Made by a program: the position numbers and the translations under genes
Assembly: GCA_951812925.1 (NCBI GenBank)
Contig: OX638370.1
Location: forward strand, 83,682,004 to 83,746,003
DNA length: 64,000 nucleotides
Source of the DNA: Calliopum simillimum
Lineage: Eukaryota > Arthropoda > Insecta > Diptera > Lauxaniidae
Direction of reading: 5' to 3'
Part shown: in pieces, positions 48,000 through 60,640 of the stretch
Layout: every line of letters begins with the position of its first letter
How positions within the stretch are numbered: the stretch's first letter is position 1
Notes under the pieces: model-generated
What the model saw: only the letters and a program-made list of their open reading frames with translations
Told to the model about the DNA's origin: nothing
Databases searched by the model: none

Positions 48000-48979
48000 C
48001 ACACTGCTCCTGAAACATCATTAAGTTCAACTAAAATGGCAACGTATACTGAATGTCTCCGAGTGTTTGTAATGTTATTCTGATGAAATATCACTTTGAA
48101 TCAAAATCGTAGCTGATTCCTTTTTGAAAATATCTCGATTTTTCCAATTGGGGCATTTTCCCATACAAAAAGAAAAAAAAAATTTTTTAACTACATTAAA
48201 GAAAAATTAAAATAATCACAATCGATGTGTTTTGCAATGCTTAACGTGAATCCAATTGCTCTATCGTGTATAGTTTATGAGATATTGTAACCTAAAAACC
48301 AAAAAAAAATCGTTTTTTGCCATTTTTTGAAGCTATATAACTATGTAACATATCATTTATTCGTCAAATGTGGCTTAGATATTTGAAAGTTCCAATCTTT
48401 TCCTTTAAAACCTAATTTAAATTATGTTGATATCTTTTTTTTCCTCAAAGATATCCTAACTTAAAAAGACACAAAAGTGCAAAAAACCCGTTTTGACAAT
48501 ATTTCGGTCTACGATATCTCTTAGAAGCATGGAGATATACATACAATTTAAATTAGGTTTTAAAGAAAAGATTGAAGCTTTTAAGTATTTAAGCCACATT
48601 TGACAAATAAATGATATGTTACATAGTTATATAGCTTCAAAAAATGACAAAAAACGATTTTTTTTTTTTGGTTTTTAGGGTTCAATATCTCATAAACTAT
48701 ACACGATAGAGCAATTCTGAGGTTGGATTCGCGTTTTACATCGCAAAACAAATCGACTGTGATTATTTTAATTTTTCTTTAATGTAGTTAAAAAGTTTTT
48801 TTTTTTCTTTTTGTATGGGAAAATGCCCCAATTGGAAAAATCGAGATATTTCCAAAAAGGAATCAGCTACGATTTTGATTCAAAGTGATATTTCATCAGA
48901 ATAACATTACAAACACTCGGAGACATTCAGTATACGTTGCCATTTTAGTTGAACTCAATGATGCTTCAGGAGCAGTGTG
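48000..48979. mobile_element. 980-bp palindromic element with AATA target duplication
   Basis: CACACTGCTCCTGAAACATC at 48000 faces GATGCTTCAGGAGCAGTGTG at 48960-48979. The arms are about 440 bp each and nearly identical (for example GGCAACGTATACTGAATGTC and TCCAATTGGGGCATTTTCCC with complements); the centre is about 48440-48545. AATA lies at 47996-47999 and 48980-48983. The related pogo-like copy has CGCCAATACTCAAAGC with a single AATA at the corresponding place (about 13788, complement), an empty site that supports the boundaries. Confidence 0.9.
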
Positions 48980-49190
48980 AATACCTAAAGCTTATATCAG
49001 TGCAATTTTTGTGTTTGGTGAAGTCGCATGTTACTGTGGAGTTGTTTTTTCTAACAAAAACTTTGGTGATTCATTTTTTCTAATGAGTAAATTTCATTAT
49101 TTCACTTTAAAGACATCGTGTTTTAAAATAAATGATAAATTATATTAAATAAGTGACTAGCACAAACTAGTTCATTAACCACAAGAGTTT

Positions 49191-49485
49191 TTGATAAAAA
49201 AACCATTTATTTCACCAACACGTGCTGCGGGTAATATGGATCACCAAACGAAAAAGCCTCAAAAACGAATGAATTCATTATCTTCTTCAGATGGGGAATT
49301 TAGTTGCAGTTGTCATGACGAGTCTGATGGTGATTATTTGCAATTTGTAAACAACAAAAGAAAAGAAGATGTTAAATGCATATATTGTAATACCCTTGAC
49401 TCAGAAGATCGCTGTGGCGAAGTTTGGGTTGAATGTATAATCTGGCGTTCTTGGAGTCATGAAGAATGTGACGGATGAGGAAGTG
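49191..49485 (+). pseudogene. Pogo-like transposase C-terminal tail, copy 2
   Basis: The frame reads FISPTRAAGNMDHQTKKPQK, then SSSDGEFSCSCHDESDGDYL, then VKCIYCNTLDSEDRCGEVWV followed by ECIIWRSWSHEECDG and a stop. After the stop the same style continues (IFICIFCTK). The pattern Cys-x2-Cys, Cys-x2-(Trp for Cys), His-x2-Cys and a final Cys-x2-Cys is the PHD-like tail of pogo/Tigger-like transposases. One metal ligand is lost and a stop separates the last pair. No DDE domain remains, so it cannot be an active enzyme. Confidence 0.62.
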
Positions 49486-49553
49486 ACATTTTTATATGCA
49501 TTTTCTGTACCAAATAAATATATGGAGCAATATGGACTATATGGTCAGATCGT

Positions 49554-49803
49554 CGGGTTAAAACTACAACTAGACATCTACATATATTGATGTTTTGAGT
49601 TATGTATACAGAAACATGAAGAAAAAACGGCTCTATGCCCCAGTTTAGTCGGTTTTTTGAAATGTAGCTTGCATCTAATTTTATGAAAAGAATAAAAACC
49701 AGAAAACTGCAAAATCCCACACAAAAAACGATTTTCAAAAAACTTAAAACGCTTTTTTCTCAAAACATAAAAAATGTAGATGTCTAGTTGTAGTTTTAAC
49801 CCG
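49554..49803. mobile_element. 250-bp MITE with perfect 30-bp inverted ends
   Basis: CGGGTTAAAACTACAACTAG and the next 10 bases at the left are exactly complementary to the last 30 bases at the right (ending GTAGTTTTAACCCG). The interior has no coding sequence. An AGAT lies near both ends but is not adjacent, so the target duplication is unclear. It is inserted in the pogo-like copy 2. Confidence 0.85.
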
Positions 49804-49962
49804 AAGATATTACACTACACTTTTTTACTCTTCATTTTGAGTATTTTTAGTTTACTAATTTTGTTTCTTTATTCTGATGAGATATTTATCTAAAATTGAA
49901 TCAGAATAAAGGTGAATTGTTTCCTTTTATGAATGAAATAAAATAATTTATTTCATTTTATA

Positions 49963-50388
49963 CCCTATAAGTAAATGATCCGCAGAAAAGAATGTGAGTG
50001 ATAGACATCTTTGTAAGGCTTTTACCAAACAGTTAAATAAAAACATTTTTAAGGATAGAAGGAAAACCTCGTTCCTTGTTTTTTGGTATTATCAATATTT
50101 TCGACTTCATCTGAAGTTTCGATTTTATCAATAAATTTTGGAATTTTTGATATTTATCAACTTTATCAACATTTTCCGATTAAAGCAAAAAATTTTCATT
50201 TTTCACAATATTTTTTGGTCTATTGATTATTTTTCAAAATTTCCATCATTTTTCGATTTTTCTAAAAATGTTCGACCTCCTGAACATATTCAATCTTATC
50301 ATTAAATTAAATTATTAAGTTTTCGGTTTCTATAACATTTTTGGCACAATTTTATGGTTTTTTTTTTTTTTGGTTTGTCTTAAACATA
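49963..50388. repeat. Degenerate (T)CAACATTTTTCGA-type repeat
   Basis: Words such as CTTTATCAACATTTTCCGAT, TTTCGACTTCATC and TTCGATTTTTC follow one another here and resume after the Helitron at 51035-51085 and at 51970-52170. This looks like an old simple-repeat field. Confidence 0.45.
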
Positions 50389-51031
50389 CTAGCTGGCCCG
50401 GAAGCGACTTTGTTCGCCCGTTCCCGATGCCCTTTACATATGTTCCAAGTCTCATCTATCTCCGTCATCCTTCTCTTCCAACCTTTCAGGTTTTTCAAGG
50501 TGAATAAAATATATATTTATGTACCAACTTTAATAATGATAGCTACTATAGGCGTAGAAATATACCATTTTGAGTATTTTTACTATACGGGGGGTGCAAA
50601 TCCCTTTCGTTCAATCCCTTTAAGCTTTGCATGCTGAATAGTAGACGCAATATACATCCATGTACCAAGTTCCATAATGATAACTGATATAAAAACACTG
50701 ATATAGCATTTTGTGTGTTTTTTTCATATGAGGGGTGCAACGTCCCATAGGTCAATCCCCCTCATATTTTGCATGGTGAATGGTACATAAATTATGCATT
50801 AGTTCACCAACTTTCATAATCATAGCTTGTACAACTAAAGAGATATTGCATTTTTTGTATTTCTTTAGTATGGGGGGTGCAACCCCCGTTCCCCTCAGTG
50901 GAATCTCACCCCCTTAAGAACCTTCTACAGACCACAACAAACAACTTAAAGAAAAAATTATGTCAATCGGCCGTGTAGTTTCCGCGTTCATAAGCTACAT
51001 ACGGACACCATTTCATTTTTATATATATAGA
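50389..51031 (-). mobile_element. Helitron-like non-autonomous element, second family
   Basis: On the minus strand it begins A|TCTATATATATAAAAATGAA and ends GCTTCCGGGCCAGCTAG|T, the TC...CTAG termini inserted between A and T. GC-rich words able to pair (GGGCGAAC / GTCGCTTCC region) precede the 3' end. The interior has three GGGGTGCAAC units with TTCCATAATGATA-like repeats, spaced about 145-165 bp. No Rep/helicase is present. Its end sequences differ from the 1634/24800 family. Confidence 0.72.
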
Positions 51032-51095
51032 TACAGTCTGATCAACGACATATCCCGACTTTATCAACATTTTCCGATTAAATTATAAATTTTTC

Positions 51096-54000
51096 GTGAA
51101 ATTTGCTTATCTGACAACTGCAACACTTTCATTACTTTTTTACGCATTATTCTTAAGTTATAAGAATTTCTTGCATTTGATGACAAATAGTGAAATTTTA
51201 TGTAGACTATTTTTGCAGAACACTTTAACCCATTATAACCAAGTCTTTTTGAAAAGGGTGACAAAAAGACCACAAAACAGGATTTAATGGGTTATTATCT
51301 TGTAAGAAAATTTTTCTAGCTTAATTTTATTATGAACTTGAAATGTAGTTTTAGAACTTTGCAGTAGAATAAAATTTCAAAAATACATTACACTTGAGCC
51401 AAAATTGGCGAACGTGACCAACTTCAAATAGTTTTCAGTTTTTTTTCTTCCAATAGATCTATTTTGTTTTTAATTGTGAGTATTAAACTATATTTGCACT
51501 TAATTTTTGACACACTTTCTGCTTGGTTTGGCACTTGATTTGTGAAGCAATGATCATCAAATCAAATCATCTTTTTCAGTGACGAACCGGACAGTAGAAA
51601 TTGGACCAAAAAAAAATAAAAAATTTACAGTTAATAGGGATTGCATTGTTCTCTTTTCATTTTTTTATATCATTAATGTTGTAAGAGAGATTTTGTGGAA
51701 CAACTGTCATCATGTATTATGCCTCTTAATGAAGATTATAGAAAAAAACACATCTAAGTACTTAAAAATTACTAAAAAAAAAAACTACATTTGGAGTTAG
51801 TTTGATCATCATGGTTAATGAATTTACAAGTGAATTGCTTAATTAAGTAAACTTTAAATTTTTCCCTAAGATTATATCATGAAATGATAAGTTTTTAATA
51901 ACTTTTAATATAGTACTTTGGTCATGGTGGACCTTCTGGCGCAAATGCCGATATTTAAAAATTGTTTCACTTTTTCTACATTATCAACACTTTTCGATTT
52001 AATCGGCATATTACGACTTTATCGACACATTATCAAAATTTTTTTGACTTTTGCAACATTTTTTGGCTTCTTAAGCAATTTTTACTTATGAACATATTTC
52101 GAACCTTTTGATATTTTTTAAAATTATCAAAATGTTTGTACTTTATCAATATCAATTTATCAATTTCGATGCATCAACTTCTTTTGAATCTATCAACATT
52201 GCACGGGTCTCAAGAAAATGTTTCAATTCTCATGTTGCTTCATTTGAAAGATTTTTATATATGTATTCTTGTTTAGGATACTTTACTGATCATATTGAAA
52301 AAAAAATTTAAAAAATCCCATGGGCGCCCTTTTTTAAATCAAATTTTCCATTTTCGGCTGAGTTAAGTCAACACTAACCTAAAAAAACTTAAACCAATAA
52401 AAAGAAAAATCATCTTTAGTTAACTTTTAGATGCTGAATTGAAATTTTTTAATGGAATTGCTATTTAACGTCACAATTTTGAGATATGGAAAATAATGCA
52501 ATGATGTCACTAGAAATTATCTATGTGCCACAATAAATCTAACCTAAGCTTCAGTCAAAAATTTAAACTCTGAATAAAAGCTTTTTTAAAGTAATGCCTA
52601 AGAAAAGATATAGAAAACCTAATATTTCTTTGAATTCCTTAATTTTATAATTATTTATATTGCTTTTATTTTTAATTTAATTTCTATTTTATTATCTTTA
52701 TGAAAACATATTCATTTTGAAAACGTAAGTTCACAAAATTCATCAAAGTTCAAACTTTGCAAAAAAAGAAATCAATTAGATTTGTTACCACAAATCGAAA
52801 GCTGATTAATGATGTGCCAGAGTCAAGCTAAAAGAAACTACACAAAGCTATGTATACATACATTTTTTTTAGCTTAAACTAAAGTTCAACTCAATAAACG
52901 AAAATCTTCAACGAACATATAAAAATTGCTAACCACATTAAAGCCCCTGACTGACTGCTTGCGCATGAGGAAATTTATTAACCAAGTCAAAACCCATCAT
53001 GTACCACTTACTTTGCTGGCTGTATAAAGACTTCATTAAAAAGTGTTAACATTGTTAAAAATAAGAAGAAGAAGAAGAAAAAACAGTAAAATAACCGCGA
53101 GGGAAAAACAATCAATGAAATAAAGTTTATAAAGAAATGTTAAAAAACAATACATATTTAATAAAAAAAATCATATTTTGAAAAGAAAAAAAAATGTGTG
53201 AAATAAATAACTCAATCAAAACCGAAATGTAAAGAAAAGAGTCAAACTGACAGACAAACAAACAAGCGGAAAGTTAGATAAAGTTTTGGATAAGTAGCGG
53301 GAACAAAGTAGGCAGTGTGAAAAAACTGACACCAGCAGATACAAAATATATTGACGATAGGCTGGCGTCGGCAATAAAGTTGTTATATGGCGTACTTAAC
53401 ACATTTTGAACAACATTCGAAAATTGCGATATGAAGATTTCATTTTCAAAAAGGTTTAAGATGTATTTTGTCACAAGGCGCTTGAAATTTGATGCGGTTG
53501 TGATAATTCATTATGCATTTATTTATTTATTTATATTTTATTTTCTTATTTTCTGATTCTTCTAGATATTTTCTACTCTTTACCTCTATTATCTGGAATT
53601 TTTATTGAACTATACCCAATTAAACACCACATTTAGCTTTCGAACTGTGGTATTAAAGCACGATTTTTTGGCTACGCTATGGTTATTGAAGTGCAACGGG
53701 ATGCCTAAATAAATCCGGATTTTATAGTTCACTATACTTATATATCGGCATTTCCCTCAAAAAAGGTTCACCATGACCCAAATATTAAAAGTTATCAAAA
53801 ACTTATCATTTTATGATCTTATTTTTAGTAATTTTTATGTGAATGTGTTTTTTTTTATACACTTCAGTAAGGAGCATAAATCAAGTGCAAACCAAGCAGC
53901 AATTGTTTCAAAAATTAAGTGGAAATATAATTAAAAATTAAAAAATAAAAAAAATTTATTCTAAAATATTTAATTTAAAGCTATTCAAAGTTGGTCACGT

Positions 54001-54309
54001 TCGTCACTTTTGGCTCAAAAGTAACGAACTTTTGAAATTTTAAAACTACATTTTGGATAGATATTGTTGTCCCACGATCATAATAACATCATACGAGGAA
54101 CATTTTCTTAGAACACATTAACCCATTATATCCTGTTTTTTGATCTTTTTGACACCTTTTTCAAAAAGACTTGGTTATAATGGGTTAAAGTGTTGTGCAA
54201 AAATATTCTACGTAAAATTTTAATAAGGGTCATCAAAGACGAGAAACCATTTAAACTTAAGAATAATGCGTAATAAAAGTGTTGCAGTTGTCGGATAAGC
54301 AAACTTCAC
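51096..54309. mobile_element. 3.2-kb inverted-repeat structure
   Basis: The left part (51096-51955) and right part (53741-54309) are inverted copies of one sequence: GTGAAATTTGCTTATCTGAC at the left edge faces GTCGGATAAGCAAACTTCAC at the right edge, and CATGGTGGACC...ATGCCGATAT near 51925 faces ATATCGGCATTT...TTCACCATG near 53742. Each contains the TTAACCCATTATA core. The left copy is longer by insertions (about 51590-51830). The 1.8-kb middle is AT-rich with no gene. It may be a single foldback element or two opposed copies of a repeat; a third short copy at 26528 favours the second reading. Confidence 0.7.
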
Positions 54310-54664
54310 AATTGCCACCAGAACAGCGTAAACTTGCTCGCACTTCTCGCTTCCAAAACTGAATTTGGCTTAAATCAACCTTACTTAACAAACTTAAAAT
54401 CCATAAATACGCAAATCATTACCCGATTGAATCATAATGGAAAAAATGTCAAGTTCATATTGTCACATATCGATTCAGATAATGATCAAAACAAAGAAAA
54501 GTACAGAAAATATTTGAATCAAACAAAGTACATTTTAAAGTAACATTATTGCATTAGATTCTAAAATTAGTTACACTAGAAAATTCTGATATGTTTCTCA
54601 GAGCTTACTTTACTGTCCTAAGTTTCTGAGTGAAATTAAGTTGGAGTAAGTATCTCAAAAAACG
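54310..54664. other. Non-coding spacer
   Basis: The frame at 54334-54543 shows no domain. No repeat is recognised. Confidence 0.35.
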
Positions 54665-54960
54665 TTTTCAGTATAGCATTTTGAAACTTTTACTTATATG
54701 GGAGGTGCCACCCCTCTTGTCCAAATTTGCCTAGTTTTTACTCAAAGCTTGCGATTACTGTCCTTAATATTTATGTGTATTTGGATTGCATTGTCGTGAA
54801 AAATAATCCTAAAGTTGAATTTTGAATATATTTTTGGAATGAGCGGTAGGCATGTCCATCGACCGATTTCGTTCATATTAAATAAATCAAGCTAACTTTG
54901 ACGATGGAGGTAGTGTACCTTATTTCATTGACAAAGTGAATATACCTTTTGTGTGAGGTA
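54665..54960 (-). repeat. Dispersed GTGCCACC-type repeat, inverted copy
   Basis: GGGAGGTGCCACCCCTCTTG, CTCAAAGCTTGCG, TGTATTTGGATTGCATTGTC and AGCGGTAGGCATGTCC are the complement of the phrases in order at 8510-8840 and 7290-7480. Confidence 0.6.
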
Positions 54961-55165
54961 TAAAAAAAAATGAAAATGGTTCATCGACTATTTTTTAAAC
55001 TGAGGTCGAAAGAGGTTATTTAACAAAAAAATAAAACCAAAACAAGAATTGTCTTTTTCGATAGACACGTATTTGTGAATGCTAAATCTAGACTCAGACT
55101 TGCTTTATCATGGATGGTTTTTGAGAAGTCTTAACTCAAAAGTTCAAAAACACAATTTTTGAGGC

Positions 55166-55950
55166 TATACCGGGTGGTTGGGGTTCGGTAGAATACGGGA
55201 AAATGTAAGATTCCTGGGACTATCCCGAACAACTTTTCTTAGTTCAATTTTTCGAAACACGCAAAACTGGCGGAGACATAGCCATTGGAAAATCGGGATA
55301 TAGCTTTATAAAAACCGGTATAAGTTCGAATCCCCTTAATGGATTTTAATAATACTGGTGTCATATGAAAAGCATTTTAACTATCTGCAGAGTCAATTTA
55401 CAAAAGTTTTAAATCCGAGTCATGATTTTCGAGATATGGCAAATTTTCGGTGCTATTTTAATGTTTTGGTAAATTGCATGAAAATTTCTTTGGTTAACTT
55501 TTTTGTTTTTCTTTCAAAAATGATGCTAATGAAGGATATTGGGTACAAATTGCACATCAAATGAAAGGAAATACATTGGGCTTTCATAATTTGTTACAAA
55601 AACTATATGTTAATAATACAGTTTTTGGAAAAATAGTGCTTTAAAAAAACCTGGTCAAAATTATTGAAAAATTGCCATATCTCAAAAATCGTGACTCGAA
55701 TTTAAAACTTTTGTACACCAACTTTCCAGCCACTAAAATAAATTTCTTATGACACCAATACTATTAAAATCCATCAAGAGGTTCCGCTTTTCCAGTTCCG
55801 ATTTTCATGAAGTAATATCCCGACCTTCCGATGGCTATACTTTCGTCAGGGCTGCAAATTTCGAAAAACGTTACTAAAAAAGTTGTTCAGAATAATCCCA
55901 GAAATCTTACATTTTCCGGTGTTCAACCGATTACCAACTAGCCGCCTATA
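55166..55950. mobile_element. Palindromic element, diverged arms
   Basis: Inverted arms of about 320 bp: GGAAAATGTAAGATT at about 55199 faces AATCTTACATTTTCC at about 55905; ATGGATTTTAATAATACTGG at about 55340 faces CCAATACTATTAAAATCCAT at about 55756; GAGATATGGCAA at about 55431 faces TTGCCATATCTC. The arms differ more than in the 34951 and 48000 elements, so this copy is older. The frame at 55358-55564 lies in the left arm and is not a gene. Confidence 0.82.
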
Positions 55951-58900
55951 CTTAATCCCAATCAGACCACGACCCTAAGCATTACCTGTACCAAATTTCG
56001 TGCATCTACTTAGATTTATTCAATTTTTCGTAATCGGAAAATAATCGAATATATTTACCATAGAGCTAATCAGGGCTGTACATAAACAGAATATTTGGGC
56101 CCAATTGACGACTATCCATCATGACAAAACATTTAATGGTCACCCTAGCACACATGCATATAGTACAAACTGGCAAATGATTATTTGACTATACACAACG
56201 AGTTAATAAGTTGAGGGGGAAGAGGCAAAATATTTTAAACATACTTATATGCGCTTATTATATTATAAATAAGTATTTTAAAAATCCAAATAGTTGATAT
56301 GACTTTTGTTAGTTGCTGCTATTGTTGTTGCTATGGGAATTACATATTTTGGCGTAGCACGACAAACTTGGTGCTACCAACTTTAACAACAATAAAACAA
56401 TTCAAGTTAGATAAGGAAAGTTTTACATTTTTCTATAATATTTGCTGATTTTGGTTTTTTTTTTTTTTTTTCTTTCATTTTCATTTCTATTTTAATCACA
56501 ATTTTATTTGTTTTCCGCCTTTTTATTGTTATAAAAAATTCATAGATAGACATTTGCACAAAATAGACAAGCAGCAGACAGATAGTCGCATATTCACACA
56601 TAAATATTTCACTGATATAAACATGCAATAGGAAAACGTGAAGAAAAAACTGCTTAATTTTTCTTTAAAATTGCTGGCTACATTTTTTGGGGGCTGGCAA
56701 CATTTTAATGTCTTAATTGTGAGCACAAAAGCAAAAAAAACGAGCAACAACAGCAAGTATAACTAGCAACAAAAATTAACAACAATAGCGAATGGCGTTG
56801 CCTATTGAACTCATCAATTAACTTTATCATAATGTTGAGAATCAATTTTTTTTTATTTACGGACATACAAGTAGTTATCGACATTTTAGATTGGTTTGCC
56901 TTGAATTTAAAAACCAAAAAATAGTTTAGATAACAATTTTACATAATAAAAACATATATCTTTTTCCTTTGTTAGGTCATTGCTTTAAAGGCTACGCTTT
57001 CATTTTTACTTTTCTTTTTTTTTTAATTTTTTATTTCCTTTATAAGTAATTTGATTTTTTAATTTCTTTTTAAGTGTATTTTTCCACAAAATGTTTTGTG
57101 GTGTATTATTTGCAGATAACTCTTATTATTTTAAAGATGTTTATCTGCAAAACAACTCAAGCCCTTAACCATCATAGGCTTAACAGCAATATAATTGCTG
57201 CATCATTAGATTTCATTGTTTTCTTAATAGCAGTTGGAACTTGTAAATTATGCCATATTATTTTGCTTCAATTATGGCATCCAAAAGTTTGCTATAATCT
57301 TCGCACTTTGCTGTAATTTATAAAAATGAATTAACGCATTTGAGTTTTGAGTCTTGCGCATTGTCTCACATATGGAAAACAAAAGACTTCGAAAACGAAC
57401 TTGTTTCAATATACACCCATTAAACAATTTGTAAGCTTTTAATTTATTTCTAAACGCTTATAAAACTTATTTCTTAAGAACAACACTATGCATTTATCAT
57501 GCATTGTTTACCTTGTTATGCAAAACAAAAGATTTAAGGCACAAACTTGCTTGCTGTGCAAGAGAGGGCTTTAATTGGAATGAAATTGCTAATTACTCAA
57601 TTAAGCACGCATTTCTTAAATGCGCTCTTCTCCAAAATGGGGACTTATCCACACACAAGATGCATGAAAGACAAATTTTGTAATATATATGCTACGATTA
57701 TACTTATGTGGACCTTGCATTTAATAACTTTATTATTAAGTGAGTTAATGTTTTCTTTCTTATTTGTTTATTTAATTTGGTAATGCATAATTTTTTCCAT
57801 TAATTTGATGACTATTACTAAACTAATTGAGTGTCTTTAGTGCTATTACGTATTTATTTTAATTTTAAGGTTTGGTTAAGTCTTTTAAAGTCATTAAATC
57901 GCTGACATGCTGAGTTCAATGATTTAAGTAACATGGTAGAAGGAAATAATTTTCAATTTTTGGGCCATTTTTTTGTAGGACCGAATTGGATTTTTTTGAA
58001 AATTTTTATTCATTCATTTTGATCAAACTCACAACAAATTAACATGTTTGTCATTAAAAATAATAACTGACATATTTTTCAAAGAAAACTAGATCAAAAA
58101 AATTTCTAAATTTAGCACCCAAAAAAAATTATTAGGTAAAACGTGTGCTAAGATTTTTTCAATCTTACTCCTTAGCTTTGAAGATAAGTATGAGAATAAT
58201 GGAGAGCTGCAACAAATGAAGCCCGAACAAGAGATAAGAGACTAACAGGTATAAACCTGCAGTAAAAATATGAGACAATCTACAAAAAATATTAGTTCAC
58301 GGTTAGTACTAGCCTGAAACTAGTGAAAAAGGGATGCAATAGGGGCCAGTTTGATATCAGTTTGTAGTAGTTAAATTTATTTTTAGAAAAGTTAAACTTA
58401 AATCAAAAAAAATATTACCATAGGTTGACTACACATAAAACCACTGGTTAAAGACTTGTTGTTAAAAGACTACTTCACACCACAACTAGCACCGGACTGG
58501 TGTAAAAGTAATACAAAAGGGGTCAATTGAAATTTTTTGGATATCAACACACAAAAAAGAACAGTTGCTTATATGTAAAAGGGACTGAACTCTGACTAGT
58601 ACTGGGTGATAAAGGACTAGTTAATGAACTACACTTAAACTAGTCCGTTTGCCTGCAGGGAACATATGTAGAATATCAGATGATTGGGTTTTTTTGAAAG
58701 TGAATTGTGCCATTATAATCGGTTATTTGACCGATATACCACTATCAAGTTAATTTTTCGTGAGAACTCAATTTTTCCTTTCTGACTTAATGTAAGACAT
58801 TTCATAATATGATACTAGCTTTGTCTCATTATGGACTTATTCCTTTATCAAAAACTCTATTCAAATAAACAAGTAAAAGTTAATAAGAATTTAAAACGAA

Positions 58901-60110
58901 TTCTCGAATTGATTGAATATAGCAACATAAAAGTTTATAAATTGAATGAACGGAAATGTCAGACAGATATCACAAATGATAATATTGTTTTAAATAAAAC
59001 ATGTACCTATACAAGTATACCAAGCATCAAATTTTGCTTTTGAAGCATTATACAATGAAAAACGCATTATTCCACTAATTGCACGGGCACGGTTGACATG
59101 TGTGTTGACAATAAGCTTTCTAATTTCCTAAAAATATGCAACGTAATTTTGTTTTTTGTTTTTTAACTTTACTCTTTGTTGCATAAATAAAAGCTAATTG
59201 CCAATGGACTTTCAACAGGATAATTACAGCAACTACTGCTTAACAAGAAACGCCTTACTAACTCTCCGCTCCCCCCGCACCCCTTAGTCACAAGTTGTCT
59301 CAAAAAACGACAGTATAGTATACCCTTCACTCCATATAAGCCACGTATTTACGATAACAATCGCTTGAAGTAAAAGGAGCAACAAACAAAAAACTTGAGA
59401 CCAACAAGCTATTAAAAAGGAGCACAGCATGTTGCTGGTTGCTTGCAACGCATTCAAGCAACACATGACGGATATCTGTCTATCTGCGCAACTTTTCGCG
59501 TCCGTCCAACGTACGAGTACGTACGTCAATTGGTACGCGTTGACAAGATGCAATACGCGCGATGCCGATACTAATTTGAAGCATGAAATCTAAATCCAGA
59601 AGAGATAATGTATAAAAAAAGGTTGATAAATTCACCAAAGAAAAAATCGAGCGCGCCATCGTCAACCAATTAATGTTGCATGTGGAGGGAAAAAGAATCA
59701 AAAACAACAAAAACAAATGAGCTAAAATTAAGCGCAGCAGCATGTTGTTGCAATGTTGCTGGCTGCTGTTGTTGCATTGCAACATGTAAACGATAAGATA
59801 CGTTAGATTATCGCTTGTGCTCAAAGTGCTGTTGATGCGGCTGCTGCTAATGAATGCTGTTGTTGCTGCTGCTGTTAACACCTTCACTTGACTGTAATTT
59901 AAGGCAAAAAAAAAAAATTTAATTGAAAATCCCATTTTGGATTAACTTTGGATTAAAATTACAGCATATTTGAAAGTGCACGGTGCGGCTGGAGTGAAAA
60001 TATTTAATCAAAGGAAACAGTTGTCACTGAAGCCTAATAATTGCCTTTATAGAGCTTTGTTGATTGATTGTTTTGAAGTTATTTAAAATTTTTCGACACA
60101 TGCCGTTCTT

Positions 60111-60141
<31 letters not shown>

Positions 60142-60640
60142 CGTACTATCCGTAGTTCAGGAGTTACACCAATTTAAAAAGTTTTGATAAAAATCTTTTG
60201 GAGATGTGTGGTTTGGGTCCCAAATATTCGAATCTTTTTGACGAGTGTTCTTCACTTCATTGCTTAAACTGCTTTCCGTTGATTCAGAAAATATAGTTCC
60301 AGCAAGTTGGTGTAGCTGGTTAAGAAGTGAGTAAGTACGAGTATATGCCATTTGGAATTAGGAAAAAAACGCAAATATTGTAGAATTTTTTCACAAACAT
60401 TTTTCAAAAGCTTATTTTGTTTTCGATTGAAAACATTATGTTTAATTTAATTTTACTTCACTTAATATTGCCAAGCCTTCAAAATTCTGCTTTTTTACAA
60501 ACTTGAAAAAACACGAAACTTTAAGTCCTGGCTATTACAAAAGTTCAACCCCAACTGCCCAAATTTCCAAACTATAAAATTCGATTTAATTGAATATCTC
60601 GCAAACGATTACTTTTTAATACACAAATATGAATATTATT
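55951..60640. other. AT-rich stretch, GC-richer patch at 59200-59980
   Basis: No gene is supported. Bases 58300-58640 hold several ACTAGT/CTAGT words. Bases 59430-59870 contain TTGCAATGTTGCTGGCTGCT and other CAG/CTG-type tracts with a 151-codon minus-strand frame (59935-59480), but it is Ser/Leu/Ile-rich, overlaps another frame, and has no domain or splice site of note. A T-run of about 28 lies at 60112-60141. Confidence 0.35.

Larger units (their letters stand above)
47935..49962 (+). mobile_element. Pogo-like element, copy 2, interrupted twice
   Basis: This is homologous, in opposite orientation, to 12359-14064: 48984-49130 matches the complement of 13645-13790, 49185-49485 matches the complement of 12610-12900, and 49810-49955 (GAGATATTTATCTAAAA, GAATCAGAATAAAGGTxAATTGTTTCC) matches its inverted end. 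A palindromic element (48000-48979) and a MITE (49554-49803) are inserted. The right inverted repeat stops short of the GGACCACC terminus, and the left end is not resolved. Confidence 0.65.

Noticed and set aside
59480..59935. 151-codon minus-strand frame in a GC-richer patch
   Set aside because: The composition is driven by CAG/CTG-type tracts, it overlaps another frame, and shows no domain, signal or convincing splice site.
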